Shown: positions 1 to 11,500 of the stretch, piece by piece
Layout: each line of letters opens with the position of its first letter
Position numbering within the stretch: position 1 is the first letter of the stretch
Origin: Siphlonurus alternatus
Lineage: Eukaryota > Arthropoda > Insecta > Ephemeroptera > Siphlonuridae
DNA: 64,000 nt
Reading direction: 5' to 3'
NCBI GenBank assembly: GCA_949825025.1
Contig: OX463787.1
Coordinates: 17,915,707 to 17,979,706, forward strand
Translations under genes and position numbers: made by a program
Notes under the pieces: generated by a model
Told to the model about the DNA's origin: nothing
What the model saw: only the letters and a program-made list of their open reading frames with translations
Databases searched by the model: none

Positions 1-257
1 GAATCATATTCAAGTATTTCAAATTTACTAATTTCGCGGTTCAATGGGGCCACCAATCAGAAGAAAGACAAGTGACGATCAGGACCCATTGCACCGGGAA
101 ATTTTCAAATGCGATAATCACGATGCTGCTTTTTAATTTTCGCGGTGCAATGGGACCTGAACAAAAGCAGACAAAAGACGCATGAAATTCACACGTGTCT
201 TAACCTGCATCAAGCCAACCTTGGTTCTAATCACCTTACATGACCTTTGCCCCTCAG

Positions 258-401
258 GTCATTCGCCAGCTCAAGGACGCCATCCAGGACGGAGGAGTGA
301 GCAAGAGGGAGGTCGAGCAGATGGTGAGAGAGAAGAGATGGATTCCATGGGCAGCCGCGGCCGCTGGATTCATCTTCGGCAAGGGAGGTCTCGGGGAATA
401 A
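258..401 (+). CDS. Alpha-type secreted peptide precursor, gene A, last exon only (5' part outside window)
   Basis: This is the fourth and last coding exon of a small secreted-peptide precursor; exons 1-3 lie before the window. It begins right after a CCCTCAG acceptor in phase 0 and runs 47 codons to TAA (399-401). It encodes the end of the propeptide (VIRQLKDAIQDGGVSKREVE), then VREKR, then a peptide starting WIPWAAAAAGFIFGK. The KR pair is a plausible prohormone-convertase site, and the GK after FIF could expose a glycine for C-terminal amidation. The first 27 residues equal gene B exon 4, whereas the peptide after WIPW differs completely. The family is not recognised. A membrane-active defence peptide is an inference from hydrophobicity and precursor layout. 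Confidence 0.82.
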   Translation, partial: VIRQLKDAIQDGGVSKREVEQMVREKRWIPWAAAAAGFIFGKGGLGE

Positions 402-478
402 AAGTTGGACCCAACCGAGGGACAGTTGGTTGAAAACATGTCATTTCTTAGTAAAATATTTACACTTCTTTTTTTTTT

Positions 479-484
479 AATAAA
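479..484 (+). promoter_or_regulatory. Poly(A) signal of gene A
   Basis: AATAAA lies 78 bp after the stop of gene A, and the same hexamer sits at the matching place after gene B. Confidence 0.6.
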
Positions 485-1350
485 TACATTTTGATATCAA
501 CGATATAACGGAACAACATACACCATGAATCTGGACTATGACTTTTGAAAAATATGTTTGTAATTGTTTTTTAATGAAATATCCAAACAAAAACATTTTA
601 ATAATTTATTTCATTTTGTTTGGATATTTCTAAATTAAACTTGTTAAATTCAGAGGAAATAAAAACAATATCTGAGAATAATTTTAGTTTTATTTTATTT
701 ATAATTTTATAGAATATTATTTATTTGTATGCGCAAGATTAGGTAATTTTTTAATTATCCAAATATGCAATAAAAATTAAAAAGGTATTTATTATAATAA
801 TAATAATAATACCAGAGCTATAAAGAATAGAGTTTTAGAGGCATATAGAGGCATTAAGATCATTTGGAACAAAAGTACCTTCAAAATTTATTATATTTTT
901 TTTGTTAGTAAGAAAAATAAAATATAAATTGCTATAATAATAGGAAAAATTGAAAAATATTTTAATTCAGAAAGAAATTAATTCTTTAGTTTTAAAATGA
1001 ATGCAGAAAGTACCTTTGTTTCAATGGCTTTTCAATGTTATAAAATATTTATATACATTATATATAAAAAATATACATATTTAAGTGCGACCACATTTCC
1101 TGGAAGCAATTGGCCTCTATTATAGGATATAGTTGGTAGTCAAAACGCTATTATGAAAAAATAAGGAATAATTATATAAAAATAGATCAAGTTTGGTCCC
1201 TACTTTCATTTTTGCAAAAATAAAATATTCTTAAGTTACCCATTTAATGATTGCAAAGCATTTATAATTATTTAAAATTTTACCGTTTTTTTTTATAATA
1301 TTCACAGGGAGTTGTAGAAGTTTAATTATTTGCTTGATAATATAATTGCG

Positions 1351-1673
1351 CAATGCACAACATAAATGAAATTTTTTATTGCAGATATGAATAGAGGGCA
1401 CCAAATTATGCTACTCTGAATTTTTTCACATTTTTTCGAGACCCGAACTATTTTTAAGAAAGAGTTCTGTAAGTTAAGTTGGCACCCCTGAATCCTTAAT
1501 AAAAAGGATACGACCGAGACGCCTATTGACACTTCCAGAGGGCGTGGCCGCACTTTCAATAATTATTTAAAAATAGTTCTGGGTTTTAAAAAAATCTGAA
1601 AAAATTCAGGATAGCATAATTGGTACCTTCTATTCATTTCTGCAATAAAAAATTTTCATGTATGTTGTCCATT
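1351..1673. repeat. Palindromic MITE, family P (TGGACAACAT termini)
   Basis: The ends are inverted copies (about CAACATAAATGAAA against TTTTCATGTATGTTG). The inner arms repeat TGAATAGAGGG, TTTTTTCA and ACTATTTTTAA in opposite orientation around a GC-richer centre with GGGCGTGGCC. The matching copy at 11170-11500 shows that the insertion predates the A/B segmental duplication. Confidence 0.75.
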
Positions 1674-1809
1674 ATATTAAATAAATTATTTTACGAATCA
1701 ATTCCTTTGTCAAACAGCTGGCTGCTCAGGAACCACATGGATTACGTCATTGTTTCATATCATTAAAAAGCTACTAAAGCAACCCGATGTGAAACAAATA
1801 CATCTTTTA

Positions 1810-2030
1810 TTCGCTTTTAAATTTTCTCCAATTTTGTACCATTTTAGAGGTGAAAAATAGACGAGATTGCGTCTTTTTTTCCTCTTATTGAGAATGAAAT
1901 GTTAGAAATATTGTCTTCATTTCATCCTCAATTTAAGCGAAGAGAAAGATGTGTTTTGGTGGTAATAAGATTAGGTTTAGACTTGTAAAGGATGAGTTGA
2001 AGACGTAATTTTTCAACTAGGGAATCAAAG
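1810..2030. repeat. Hairpin repeat, family H (TTGTCTTCATTTCATCC core)
   Basis: A partly self-complementary repeat of about 220 bp around AGACGAGATTGCGTCTTT and TGAAATGTTAG...TTTCATCCTCA. Related copies occur at 6695-6925, 11640-11860, 30650-30778 plus 31603-31700, 49085-49295, and 58075-58200 plus 58490-58580, mostly inside or beside alpha genes. I could not define clean termini. Confidence 0.55.
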
Positions 2031-2769
2031 GCATTTCCTGCGATCATTAAATCTCTTAGACAAAATAATTTTCTTTCAATAACCCTAAAACAAATTTTAT
2101 TTTCTATTTCTCTTATTCAATTAAAAAAAATGTTATAAAATAAAAACAAAATGTTTTAATTACTTCAATTCTATTCAATTCGATTCGATTCGATTCTTTA
2201 TTGGTCATTTTCAAATACATACAGATACAATCATAATGAAGGCACTCTGCATGAGATGGTAAGACACGTCCAAACACATACTTAAAAACTAAATGTAACA
2301 TAACTAGATACATTATAAAAACAATTTTTCAACAATAATACTTTTACGGCATTTTTAAAATCGACATACTGTGGGATGAGTTTTATCTACAGTGGAAGTT
2401 TATATTATAAAGTCTAATTGACATAGAATAGGGTCCCTTATTATAAATCTGCAATCTACAATGTGCGGGTGTAATTATTATGTTCTTATTATGTAATTAT
2501 TAAAATCTTTAAGTAACAAGAATAGGTCTTGAAGAATAACTACTTATGTATTTTTCAATCGATAAGATTACGGAATGTAATCTTGATTGATGTATTTAAA
2601 AAGTGACTAATAAAAAATAAAAGTAGTAAAAATATAATATATATCATAAATAGTTTTGTGGGTACTTTTTTTACAATTATATTAACATAATAATTAATAT
2701 CTCAATATATTATATTTTATAGTATCAAGTATCACCAATGCAGATTTTAGCATTTATTTAGCGATATTA

Positions 2770-2917
2770 GGCGCGATTCACGAAGGTTTCTAAACACGTT
2801 TAGCTTAACCACGTTTTACTAGGTGCATGGTTTAACACGTAAAACAGGTATTTATAGTTAAACGTGGTTAAGCCAAACGTGGTTAGAAACCTGGCTAAGG
2901 GCTTCGTGAATCGTGCC
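2770..2917. repeat. Palindromic MITE (GGCGCGATTCACGAAG termini)
   Basis: Terminal inverted repeat GGCGCGATTCACGAAG with CTTCGTGAATCGTGCC, and an inner repeat AAACGTGGTTAA. A related copy with a further hairpin inside sits in gene G intron 1 (58261-58477). Confidence 0.75.
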
Positions 2918-3024
2918 AATTAATTATTTATTATAACATGGAATTTTTTTTTTAAATGTTGTTGAGATACAAATAATATAATTCAAATTTTGAGATTAGG
3001 AGTCAGAGTTAAAGGGATTTAAAG

Positions 3025-4068
3025 TAGGGCTGTAAATAACCGAGGAAAAAGTTTAACCGGTGACCGACAACTTTTAACCGGTTTTTAATCAAACCGAAGT
3101 TCGATTAAAAACCGCCAAGAATTCTGAAAATGTTTGATCGATTAAAAAAACCGTCTAATCGATATAGGTTAATTTTATTCGATCGGTTAATTATTTGAAT
3201 TTATTTGATCGGTTAATTTAACCGAAACGGTTAACTCTGCGCCATCGGTTATTTTTTGGCAATTATCACGTTAAATTTAATATTGCATACACAAAACTGA
3301 ATATAGAATATTATTCTTCCTTATATCAACATCATACATTAATTAAAAACATTAAAATCAAAATAACAGCTAATGGATTTTATTATTATAAAGTATATAG
3401 TTAGTATAACATTAAAAATTATAACATAAATATATTTAATCAATTATTGTTGTTAATATTGATATTGTTTATTTAACATGCATTATTGAATATGGTTACT
3501 TTTCACAGTGTCACGATTGCATTCTATTTTTGTGTGTGGGGGGGGGGGAATGGGGGGGATGAATTGAGAAATTTAATTCTTTTCTGAACTGTTCTCTATA
3601 TATCATATTATAATATTTTTTTTTTGAGAATGACACTCAAATTCCTTTTTTTCTTTATTATAGTTCATAAAATATGTTTTTTAGTTGATTACCTAAAAAC
3701 GGAAGTTGAACGATAGTTCAACTTACATTGTCAAAAATATAGGTAAATGATATGTATATATAATAAATTGTTATGTTTGAGAGGATGGTCAAATACCTTT
3801 TATATCCTGCTGAATGGAATTCACGTGTCAATTATTGTTTTTTGCATTTTAAAAATTCATAAAAAGAATTAACCGCGGTTACAAGTACTTAAAATTATGA
3901 CACGGCTAGAAACGGTTAAAATTGACTATCGGTTAATTTTCAATTTTAATCAAAGTTCGGTTAAATGGTTAAATTAACCGTAACCTCGAGTAACAGTGTT
4001 TTATGAAAACGATTAACCGTGGGATTTTAACCGGACGGTTAATCAACCGGTTAAAATTTACAGCCCTA
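3025..4068 (+). mobile_element. hAT-like non-autonomous element, copy R1 (TAGGGCTGTAAAT termini)
   Basis: A 1.04-kb element bounded by TAGGGCTGTAAAT and its inverse, rich in AACCGGTTAA motifs near both ends, with no open frame. A full copy (R2, 59887-60945) lies in the opposite orientation. The paralogous flank at 27800-27830 reads GATTTAAAGTACTAGACAGC without the element, so that is the empty site. R1 lacks a clean 8-bp target duplication, while R2 has one. The hAT assignment rests on R2. Confidence 0.7.
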
Positions 4069-4959
4069 GTACTAGACAGCTACTAAGAATTTAACATACA
4101 AATTTGTTAGTTATTAAAATATCAATAAATTTGCAATCCAGAGGTTTTCTTGAAAATATGGTAAAGGATACAAAGGAAGGCCTGTCATAAATTTTCGTAT
4201 TGTTTATTTCCTGTCATTAAAATAAACACATTTAAAAATAATATTACTTTTTTATTGGACTCTTTTCCTTACTGTTAATTTACAGATAGTTTATCGTTTT
4301 CTTTACTTAAATACGGGCAGTATTTGAAGAACGTTCTTTATCATCAACAATTTGAAATAAATTCAATTTAAATCAATTTCATTGCAAATTAAAAAAAAAA
4401 ATGTTAAATTTTACTACATATATACGTATAAAGATACTGAGTAATTAAAATTTATTTACACAGTATCTTTAATATATTACATAATAAAATGTAATGTATT
4501 AAATTTTAACTTGGTAAATTCATTTTAAAAAGATTTAGTAATTATTGTAATTTATCTCAGGTATTATTGCTGGAGTCAGAGACTATTTCCCTGCAAACGA
4601 ATGGAATGAAATAAATTTTAAAAAATCGATATTGTTCTAAAACTTAATCGCTTATGGTTTGAGCAAATTCAGTCTTGCAGTTTTTTTTATAAAAGCTCCA
4701 TTTCCGGTTTCCGTCCATAACGCGAAAACTTCAACCTCAGGTTTCTCAGAATTGATAAGACAGATTCACTTTAAAATTTGTATGCCACCTATTGATGGTG
4801 AGTTAAAAGTCCCCTGCAAGTCTTGTTGCATTCAGGCGGTACGATTGCGAGATCTCAACCTACTGAGATTCATCCTGAAAAAAAACGGATGTTTTCAATG
4901 GCTGTTAAATTTCGAAATATTTAAGAAATATGAGGACGCGCGGTTATAGATCGAAAACT
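4069..4959. other. Intergenic DNA between genes A and B, paralogous to the upstream region of gene C
   Basis: The segment aligns with 27810-28740. A block of about 330 bp (4546-4884) is absent at the matching place in front of gene C. It is related to 61250-61380 plus 61745-61790, sharing TTTCCGTCCAT, AAAATTTGTATGC and GATGGTGAGTTA, so it is a dispersed repeat rather than a gene. The open frame that crosses it is not supported. Confidence 0.55.
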
Positions 4960-5092
4960 ACGGTCAAAACATTGCACATATTTCAGGATGTATAGACAAA
5001 TACAGGAAATACGTGAAGAAATACTTTGGTCATGTGATCATGAAGCAATTGGGACCACATTTTCCTAAGTTTCCTGGGTCCAACTATATATA
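4960..5092 (+). promoter_or_regulatory. Gene B promoter: conserved alpha-gene upstream block and TATA box
   Basis: TATATATA at 5085-5092 lies 46 bp before the ATG. A block further up (CAAAACATTGCACAT, then TTTCAGGATGTA, ATAGACAAATACAGGAAA) is shared with gene C (28747-28876) and, on the minus strand, gene G (58675-58815). ATTGCACA resembles a C/EBP half-palindrome; that assignment is a guess. Confidence 0.65.
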
Positions 5093-5137
5093 GCGAGCCT
5101 GAAACGTTGGACAACATTGTTCATCACAAAGTCAGAC

Positions 5138-6057
5138 ATGAAGCTCTCTCTTGCCATTCAAGTATGTGGTACTTTAGTATAGTTTGGTATTGGACATTCA
5201 CGAATTTTTTTATCGTTTTAATGAGTTGTCTTGTATTTATTTATTTAATATTATTTTATATAAGCCACTTGTTCTCAATTTTATTTAAATTGATAATTTG
5301 AACCTATAAATTAAAGTCTAGCTCATATGAAAATGGTTTTATATTTTTAATTACGATTTTTAATTTTTCCTTCTATATAATTTTTTTTTTTTTTTTTTTT
5401 TTTTAAATTCAAGGGTAAAGTTTTTCAGTATACCTTTTTGTGCCCCCAGGAAACTTTTTTACGAGGAAGGGGGGGGGGCATTAAAATAAATAATGCGTTT
5501 ACATTTTTATCAATTTGTAAATAATGTCAAAATAGGTATTGCATAAAATAATAATAATGAAATCATTATCCTAATACGCCATTGCATGAAAATAATAATA
5601 AAGAACACCACCCTAAGCCTTTTTTAAGTTTAAGCCCTACTTCACTGCTGAAACTGTTAAAAGACGAAGGGTGGTGCTTTTTCTTTGGTGCAATAAAAAT
5701 TTTGGCAATATATATAAATTGTAAAAAAAAAAAAAATTAAATGAAAGCTGAAGCTATTTTAAGTCTTTGCCCCTTCAGTGTATGCATCCTGCTCTAAGTT
5801 AGTGTTGCAAAAGTTGTCTAATTTAAGGGGAAATTTATTAATACACAGTCCTGCTGGTTCGCCTATTGTTGAACTTGTCTAACCACGTGACCTTTCACAG
5901 CTGACCGTCCTTCTGGTGACCTTGGTGACAGTGACGTCAGCACAGGACCAGGTCAGTGTTGGGTGACCTTTTTGACCTCTAAATATACATTATTTACAAT
6001 AATATATATACATGAGTAAGAAATATATTTACTAAATATACATATATTTAGTAAATA

Positions 6058-6130
<73 letters not shown>

Positions 6131-9100
6131 CAGAGGGCCAAAGTGGTACATGAACTGGACGCTCTGCTGGAAATCGCAGACACTGAGGCCGATGGATTGA
6201 CCGACAGGGAGAAGGGAGAGATTGATGTGAGTTGATTAGTGACGCCTAAAAGGGGCGTGGCCACCAATTAACAACAATAGAGTTTTGAACTAATTTTTTC
6301 TTGCACAAATGAATAGAGGGTGCAAATTTATGCTACCCTGATTTTTTTCAGATTTTTTAAAGCCTGGGAAGTATTTTTAAAAAATTATTGAATGTTCTTT
6401 TTATGACGTCAGGAGACGCCGCCCCTTAAGTAAAAGATAGGACTTGCCAACGCGTGACGTCACGAAAAGGACTTTCAATAATTTTTTAAAAATACATTCA
6501 CCGGCTCTAAAAAATCTGGAATAAATCAGGGTAGCATAACTTTTCACCCTCTATCAATTTCTGCAATAAAAAAAAAATTTGGTCGATACTGCATTACAAT
6601 GTAGAGCTCAATCGGATAAAATTCAGAAAGTTTCGAGAAACCCTGCTCGGAGTAAACCTTCCCGAGTTGAAATAAATTTCATATTTTCTTATCTATTAAG
6701 ATCTCTTCTCATCTTTTTTCCTCCTATTTTGTACCAATTTAGATAAAGAAAGACGGTATTACGTCTTTTTTTCTCTTTTTAAATATAAAATGTAAGATTT
6801 ATTGTCTTCAATTCAACCTCACTTTGAGCGAAGGAGAAATAAGGTGTGTTTTAGAGGTAAAAATCTTACGTTTAGACGTGTAAAAGGTTAGTTGAAGATG
6901 TAATTTTTCAAACAGGATTTTCTACACCAGCTCAGATCAATGCTAATGACGTCACAGCCTTGAAACCAAGAAGACCCTGTAGAGAGTACTCCGATCAGGG
7001 TTTGCAAATAGACCTACATAGCTATATAGAGTTGTTTGCTGTTTTTGTTTACGAGGGAAAATAGCATAGCAGATATACGGATGGTTAGGAGGGTAGAAAA
7101 GAGAAAGTGGAGGTCCAACTACTATGGCATTAGATAGGAGAAATGATAAAAAAAATATATAAAATAGTTGTCATTGTTCTATACTGTTGTGATTTTTTTA
7201 TGTCATCTTTCGTTTATTGGTGTATTTTTACAATTTTTTAAACCTGATTTATTTTGTTTAATTAATGGGAAAAAATCAATATGTATACAATTTGTTTATA
7301 CATTTACTAGTCTGTGCATTATGTTTCTCCATAGAGCAGCCTAACTTACAGGGACATGACGTCAGCGCAATCAACTATATAGGGCAGCTTCACAAGATTG
7401 TTGAGTTGCCTGCTTACAGGATAATGGTTTGAGTTTTACCTCCCGGCCTCACTTACCTTACTGAAAAGCAGCCGTACGCTCCAAAGGCATTAAAAAAAAT
7501 TAGAAAAATTGACTTTGTTGCCACTTATAATTATTTAAGGACACAAAAATGTAACTTATGTATCCTTTATAAACTAGCAAATGATATAAATACCATTTAA
7601 ATATAATAATGGACACTGTCAGGCGACGTGAGGAGGGTTGCGAACTTTCTCTTTTTGTGACGTCAGAGGCTCAGACCGTGGGATAGGTTCTCTTGCTATA
7701 CAAGGGAGTGCTACGGTCGCTCGACTTCCCGCCGTGTATTTTTCACTATTTTACTAAATAATTATGAAAATTTTTGTAATTTTACTTCAATTAACATATA
7801 TTGATAACGTATGTTATTTTTCTATATTTTTCCCGACTTTAGAGCAGTTGCAAGTTCGTAATATTCAAGCGTCAATATCACCAATCGTGTATAATACACT
7901 TTTCTCTTTTTGCAAAGCATATAATATTCCTAGCGAAGCATAATATTTAAAACAAAATTTATATTATATTTATTTGAATATATACATAAATTACATAATA
8001 TAATTAATATATTATGTACTGCATAATAATATAATGAATAAAAAATAAGTGAAAAAAATTAGAACCATAATGTTTCTCAATTCTGCAATTTTTTGTGTTT
8101 AAAATATTTTAAATTTTAAAATATTTCACTTCAAACTTCAAACTATATCAAATATAATTTCTTTAAATAATATTATATATATATAATATAATTAAATAGT
8201 AAGAAAAAGTAGGAGTAGCACTTGGATCGCTACTTTAGGTCAATAAAATACTAGATCTAAATATTTTTCAATTTGGCCGATAGTTCAATAATAGTAAATT
8301 GTATAACACACACTATATACAGTGTTTATATCAGTTTTAATTTATAACATTAAAATTAAAATATAACGTATAATACTGTTATATAATACTATAGCTGGAC
8401 ATGTAGTTTTTTTTTATTATAATTTAATTTTGCAAGCTCATAAGCTTAATTGGGGCCAGGTAGTGGCTTAGGGATAAGAAAGATAGAGGATGGTTACATA
8501 CGCGTCCCAGCATTCGCTGAATGGGGCTGGGGGAACCGTGGGAAACCTCAACTAAGACAGACAACTGACATCCAAAGCTTGGGGAGCCATACGCAACTGC
8601 AGGAAACTGACAGTGAGACGCATTTACCACTGCGAGGGAGGACAAAATTTTTAATTTGATATAATTATTATATAATTATCATTTTATATAATTTTTAATT
8701 GTTCCAAATAAAATTGAAATGAAACTATACCTGTGGCTGCATTTTTTATTAACCGAGTTTGATTATTGTAAAAACTGCATGAAATTAAGAATGGATTAAA
8801 TTTTTTATAGTAGAATGGTCTTATTTTTCTGCTATTTGTAGAAAAGACAATAAAGAAAATTTACCCTGGAAGGAAGCTACGTTATTTTTACAGTTTTACT
8901 TGAAACGATCACCCTTCCCAGTACTAATCATGCACACGCAATGTTGAATGACTTCGGTGATCTAATGAGAACTTCTGTGAATGCTCTGCTTTAGCATTGG
9001 GCCAGCTGATCCATGTTATCTCTACCCTAAAACTTAATATTTATGTAAAATACAATCCTTTTCGATATCTGTATCTATTGAAAATACTAAAAGTTTCCAT

Positions 9101-10205
9101 GCTTTGTAGTAGGCCTCTTTTTTTTTTCGAGGTATAAATTTATTACTTTAAAAAATAAAAATGTATATGTATTTTATGCCTTGAATTAATTACAAATGAT
9201 ATATTTTCTATCAAGAATACGAAAAATAACGATCAAATTTAGGACAACAAATTTAATATTGTGAGCATTTAATATGAGAATATTTACTTAAAGATGCGCG
9301 TAGCTCAAATGAAAAATACAAAGAATAAAAATAGGCCATTTAGTTAATATTTTAAGTGCATGATACTTTTTTCCATGAAATAATATATTAAAAGAATTTA
9401 TTGTTAAGTATCAAAACATAAATTAAACGTACAACCAAGTAATATGGGATTTAAAGAGTGTACGCGCTGCAAGCAGTCTTATGGGGATGCCGCGCGGTAT
9501 CACACGGTCTTGCTCCTGCTGGTATAGGCAACCCGCGCTTTAATCTCGCCTGACAGTGTCCATTGCCGTCTATAATTTATAATTGAATTTTTTTTAATAT
9601 TTTCTACTATTTTCAATGCTTTTTAACAAACAATTGCTTTTCGGTAGGGGAAAGGAAGGGAGGTAAACATCATACCGTTATCCTGTAAGCAGGCTACCCA
9701 ACAATCTCGTGGCGCTACCCTATTGTTGTTCCAATCATGGTTGGCTTTATATCAGGTTATACCACCGATTGGACCAATGTTAAAAGATTTGCCAATCATA
9801 TTCAAGTATTTCAAATTAACTAATTTCACGGTTCAATGGGTCCACCAATTAAAAGGGAGACAAGTGACGATCAGGACCCATTGCACCGGGAAATTTTTAA
9901 ATGTGCCAATCATAATGCTGCTTTTTAAATTTCGCGGTGCAATGGGTCCTGAACAAAATCAGACAAAAGACGCACGATATTCACACGTATCTTAAACTGT
10001 ATAAAGCCAATCTTGGTTCTAATCACCTCATATGTCCTTTACCCCTCAGGTCATTCGCCAGCTCAAGGACGCTATCCAGGACGGAGGAGTGAGCAAGAGA
10101 GAGGTCGAGCAGATGGTGCGAGAGAAGAGATGGATTCCATGGCCGGGCGGGGTCAATGGAAAAATTTTTGAATACATCTATGGCAAGGAAGGTCTCGGGG
10201 AATAA
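5138..10205 (+). CDS. Alpha-type secreted peptide precursor, gene B (4 exons, 107 aa)
   Basis: Coding exons are 5138-5161, 5901-5951, 6134-6226 and 10050-10205, all GT-AG and phase 0. Exons 1-2 encode a signal peptide (MKLSLAIQ, then LTVLLVTLVTVTSA) with likely cleavage after TSA before QDQ. Exon 3 is an acidic propeptide containing LDALLEIADTEADGLTDREK. Exon 4 repeats the gene A pro-segment and the VREKR cleavage site, followed by a 24-residue tail beginning WIPWPGGVNGKIFEYIYGK. The ATG is the first after a TATA box and sits in the same context as in gene C. Intron 3 (3.8 kb) holds a MITE, a 2.3-kb foldback element and an old SINE. The tail differs from gene A beyond WIPW although the rest of the exon is nearly identical. 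Gene model confidence is high; function is not known. Confidence 0.85.
5595..5690. repeat. Short hairpin in gene B intron 1
   Basis: AAGAACACCACCCT and its near-complement AGGGTGGTGCTTTTTCTTT are about 50 bp apart, forming a small MITE-like hairpin. The rest of intron 1 is AT-rich with a poly-T run (about 5384-5405) and no other recognisable content. Confidence 0.45.
6061..6128. repeat. (TA)n microsatellite at the 3' splice site of gene B intron 2
   Basis: More than 60 bp of alternating TA end a few bases before the TTTCAG acceptor of exon 3 (exon starts 6134), so the repeat replaces the usual polypyrimidine tract. Confidence 0.9.
6274..6600. repeat. Palindromic MITE, family Q (TGACGTCA centre), gene B intron 3
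   Basis: Inverted arms carry AATAGAGGGTGCAAA, TTATGCTACCCTGA, TTTTTTCAGATTTTTT and TATTTTTAAAAAATTATTGAA. The centre has TGACGTCA and AAGATAGGACTT. Other copies: 29989-30312, 33757-34062, 39065-39373, 44162-44471 and 59524-59846. Confidence 0.75.
6695..6925. repeat. Hairpin repeat, family H, gene B intron 3
   Basis: Contains ATTACGTCTTTTTTTCTC, TTTATTGTCTTCAATTC and AGTTGAAGATGTAATTTTTC, matching the repeat at 1810-2030 in order and spacing. Confidence 0.5.
7380..9722. mobile_element. 2.3-kb foldback element in gene B intron 3
   Basis: The outer ends are inverted copies: TAGGGCAGC...AGATTGTTGAGTTGCCTGC with its complement near 9670-9722, and further in AGGCGACGTGAGG (about 7622) against CTCGCCTGACAGTG (about 9545). 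Arms of several hundred bases flank an AT-rich core that holds a degraded SINE. No open frame fits a transposase and no clear target duplication is visible. The superfamily is unassigned. Confidence 0.55.
8430..8989 (-). mobile_element. Degraded 5S-rRNA-derived SINE, interrupted
   Basis: Read on the minus strand, this matches the younger SINE copies: the 5S-like stretch near 8900-8930, the GCGTCCCAGCATTCGCTGA block near 8501-8520, and a remnant of the GAGCTGTAAGCTCTTA tail at 8437-8450. AT-rich DNA at about 8650-8865 splits the copy. It is clearly older than the copies at 56134 and 62511. Confidence 0.65.
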
Positions 10206-10286
10206 AAATTGGACCCAACCGAAGGACAGTTGGTTGAAAACATGTAAATTTATTTATTAGTAAAATATTTACTCTTCTTCTTTTCT

Positions 10287-10292
10287 AATAAA
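10287..10292 (+). promoter_or_regulatory. Poly(A) signal of gene B
   Basis: AATAAA lies 82 bp after the gene B stop, at the same relative place as in gene A. Confidence 0.6.
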
Positions 10293-11169
10293 TACATTTT
10301 GATATCAACGATATAATGGAACAACATACAGCATGAAACTGGACTATGACTTTTGAAAAATATTTGTAATAGTTTTTTTAATGAAATATCCAAACAAAAC
10401 ATTTTAATAATTTATTTCATTTTGTTAGGATATTTCTGAATTAAACTTATTAAATTCAGAGCAAATAAAAATAATATCTGAGAATAATTTTAGTTTTATT
10501 TTATTTATAATTCTATAGAATATTATTTATTTGTATGCGCAAGATTAGTTATTTTTTTAATTATCCAAATATGCTATACAAAATTAAAAATGTATTTATT
10601 ATAATAATAATAATAATACCAGAGCTATAAATAATGGAGTTTTAGAGGCATAAAAAAACATTATGATCATTTGGAACAAAAGTACCTTCAAAATTTATTA
10701 TATTTTTTCTGTCAGTAATAAAAATAAATTAAAAATTGCTTATAATAATAGGAAAAATTGGAAAATATTTTAATTTAGATTGAAATTAATTCTTTAGTTT
10801 TAATAAATGCAGAAAGTACCTTTGTTTCAATGGCTTTTCAATGTTATGAAATATTTATATACATTATATATAAAAAATACACATATTAGAATGAAGTGAG
10901 ACCATATTTCCTGGAAGCAAATGGCCTCTAATATAGGATATAGTTTGTAGTCAAAACGCTATTATGAAAAAAATAAAGAATTATTATATAAAAATACACC
11001 AAGTTTGGTCCCTACTTTCATTTTTGCAAACATAAAATGTTCTTAAGTTACCCATTTAATGATTGCAAAGCATTTATAATTATTTAAAATTTTACCGTGT
11101 TTTTTTATAATATTCACGGGAAGTTGTAGAAGTTTAATTATTTGCTTGATAATATACTAAATAATTGCG

Positions 11170-11500
11170 CAATGCACAACATAAATGAAATTTTTTATTG
11201 CAGAAATGAATAGAGGGCATCAAATTATGCTACTCTGAATTTTTTCACATTTTTTTGAGACACGAACTATTTTTAAATTATTATTGAAAGTTCTGTAAGT
11301 TAAGTTGGCACCCCTGAATCCTTAATAAAAAGGATATGACCGAGACGCCTATTGACGCCTCCAGAGGGCGTGGCCGCACTTTCAATAATTATTTAAAAAT
11401 AGTTATGGATTTCAAAAAAATCTGAAAAAATTCAGAATAGCATAATTTGGTACCCTCTATTCATTTCTGCAATAAAATATTTTCATGTATGTTGTCCATT
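11170..11500. repeat. Palindromic MITE, family P
   Basis: Co-duplicated partner of the copy at 1351-1673, with the same termini, arms and flanks. Confidence 0.72.

Larger units (their letters stand above)
402..3024. other. 3' flank of gene A, paralogous to the 3' flank of gene B
   Basis: Non-coding, very AT-rich. It aligns nearly colinearly with 10206-12759 and, past the Harbinger insertion point, with 27294-27420. It holds the MITE at 1351-1673, a hairpin repeat (1810-2030), a short TTCGA run (about 2165-2195) and a MITE at 2770-2917. I see no gene in it. Confidence 0.75.

Noticed and set aside
4659..4949. 96-residue open frame upstream of gene B
   Set aside because: It crosses the border of a dispersed repeat that also occurs near 61250 with stops, and the gene C flank lacks it.
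6134..6226. EF-hand-like LTDREKGEID in exon 3
   Set aside because: The acidic stretch lacks the spacing of a calcium loop. It fits an acidic propeptide.
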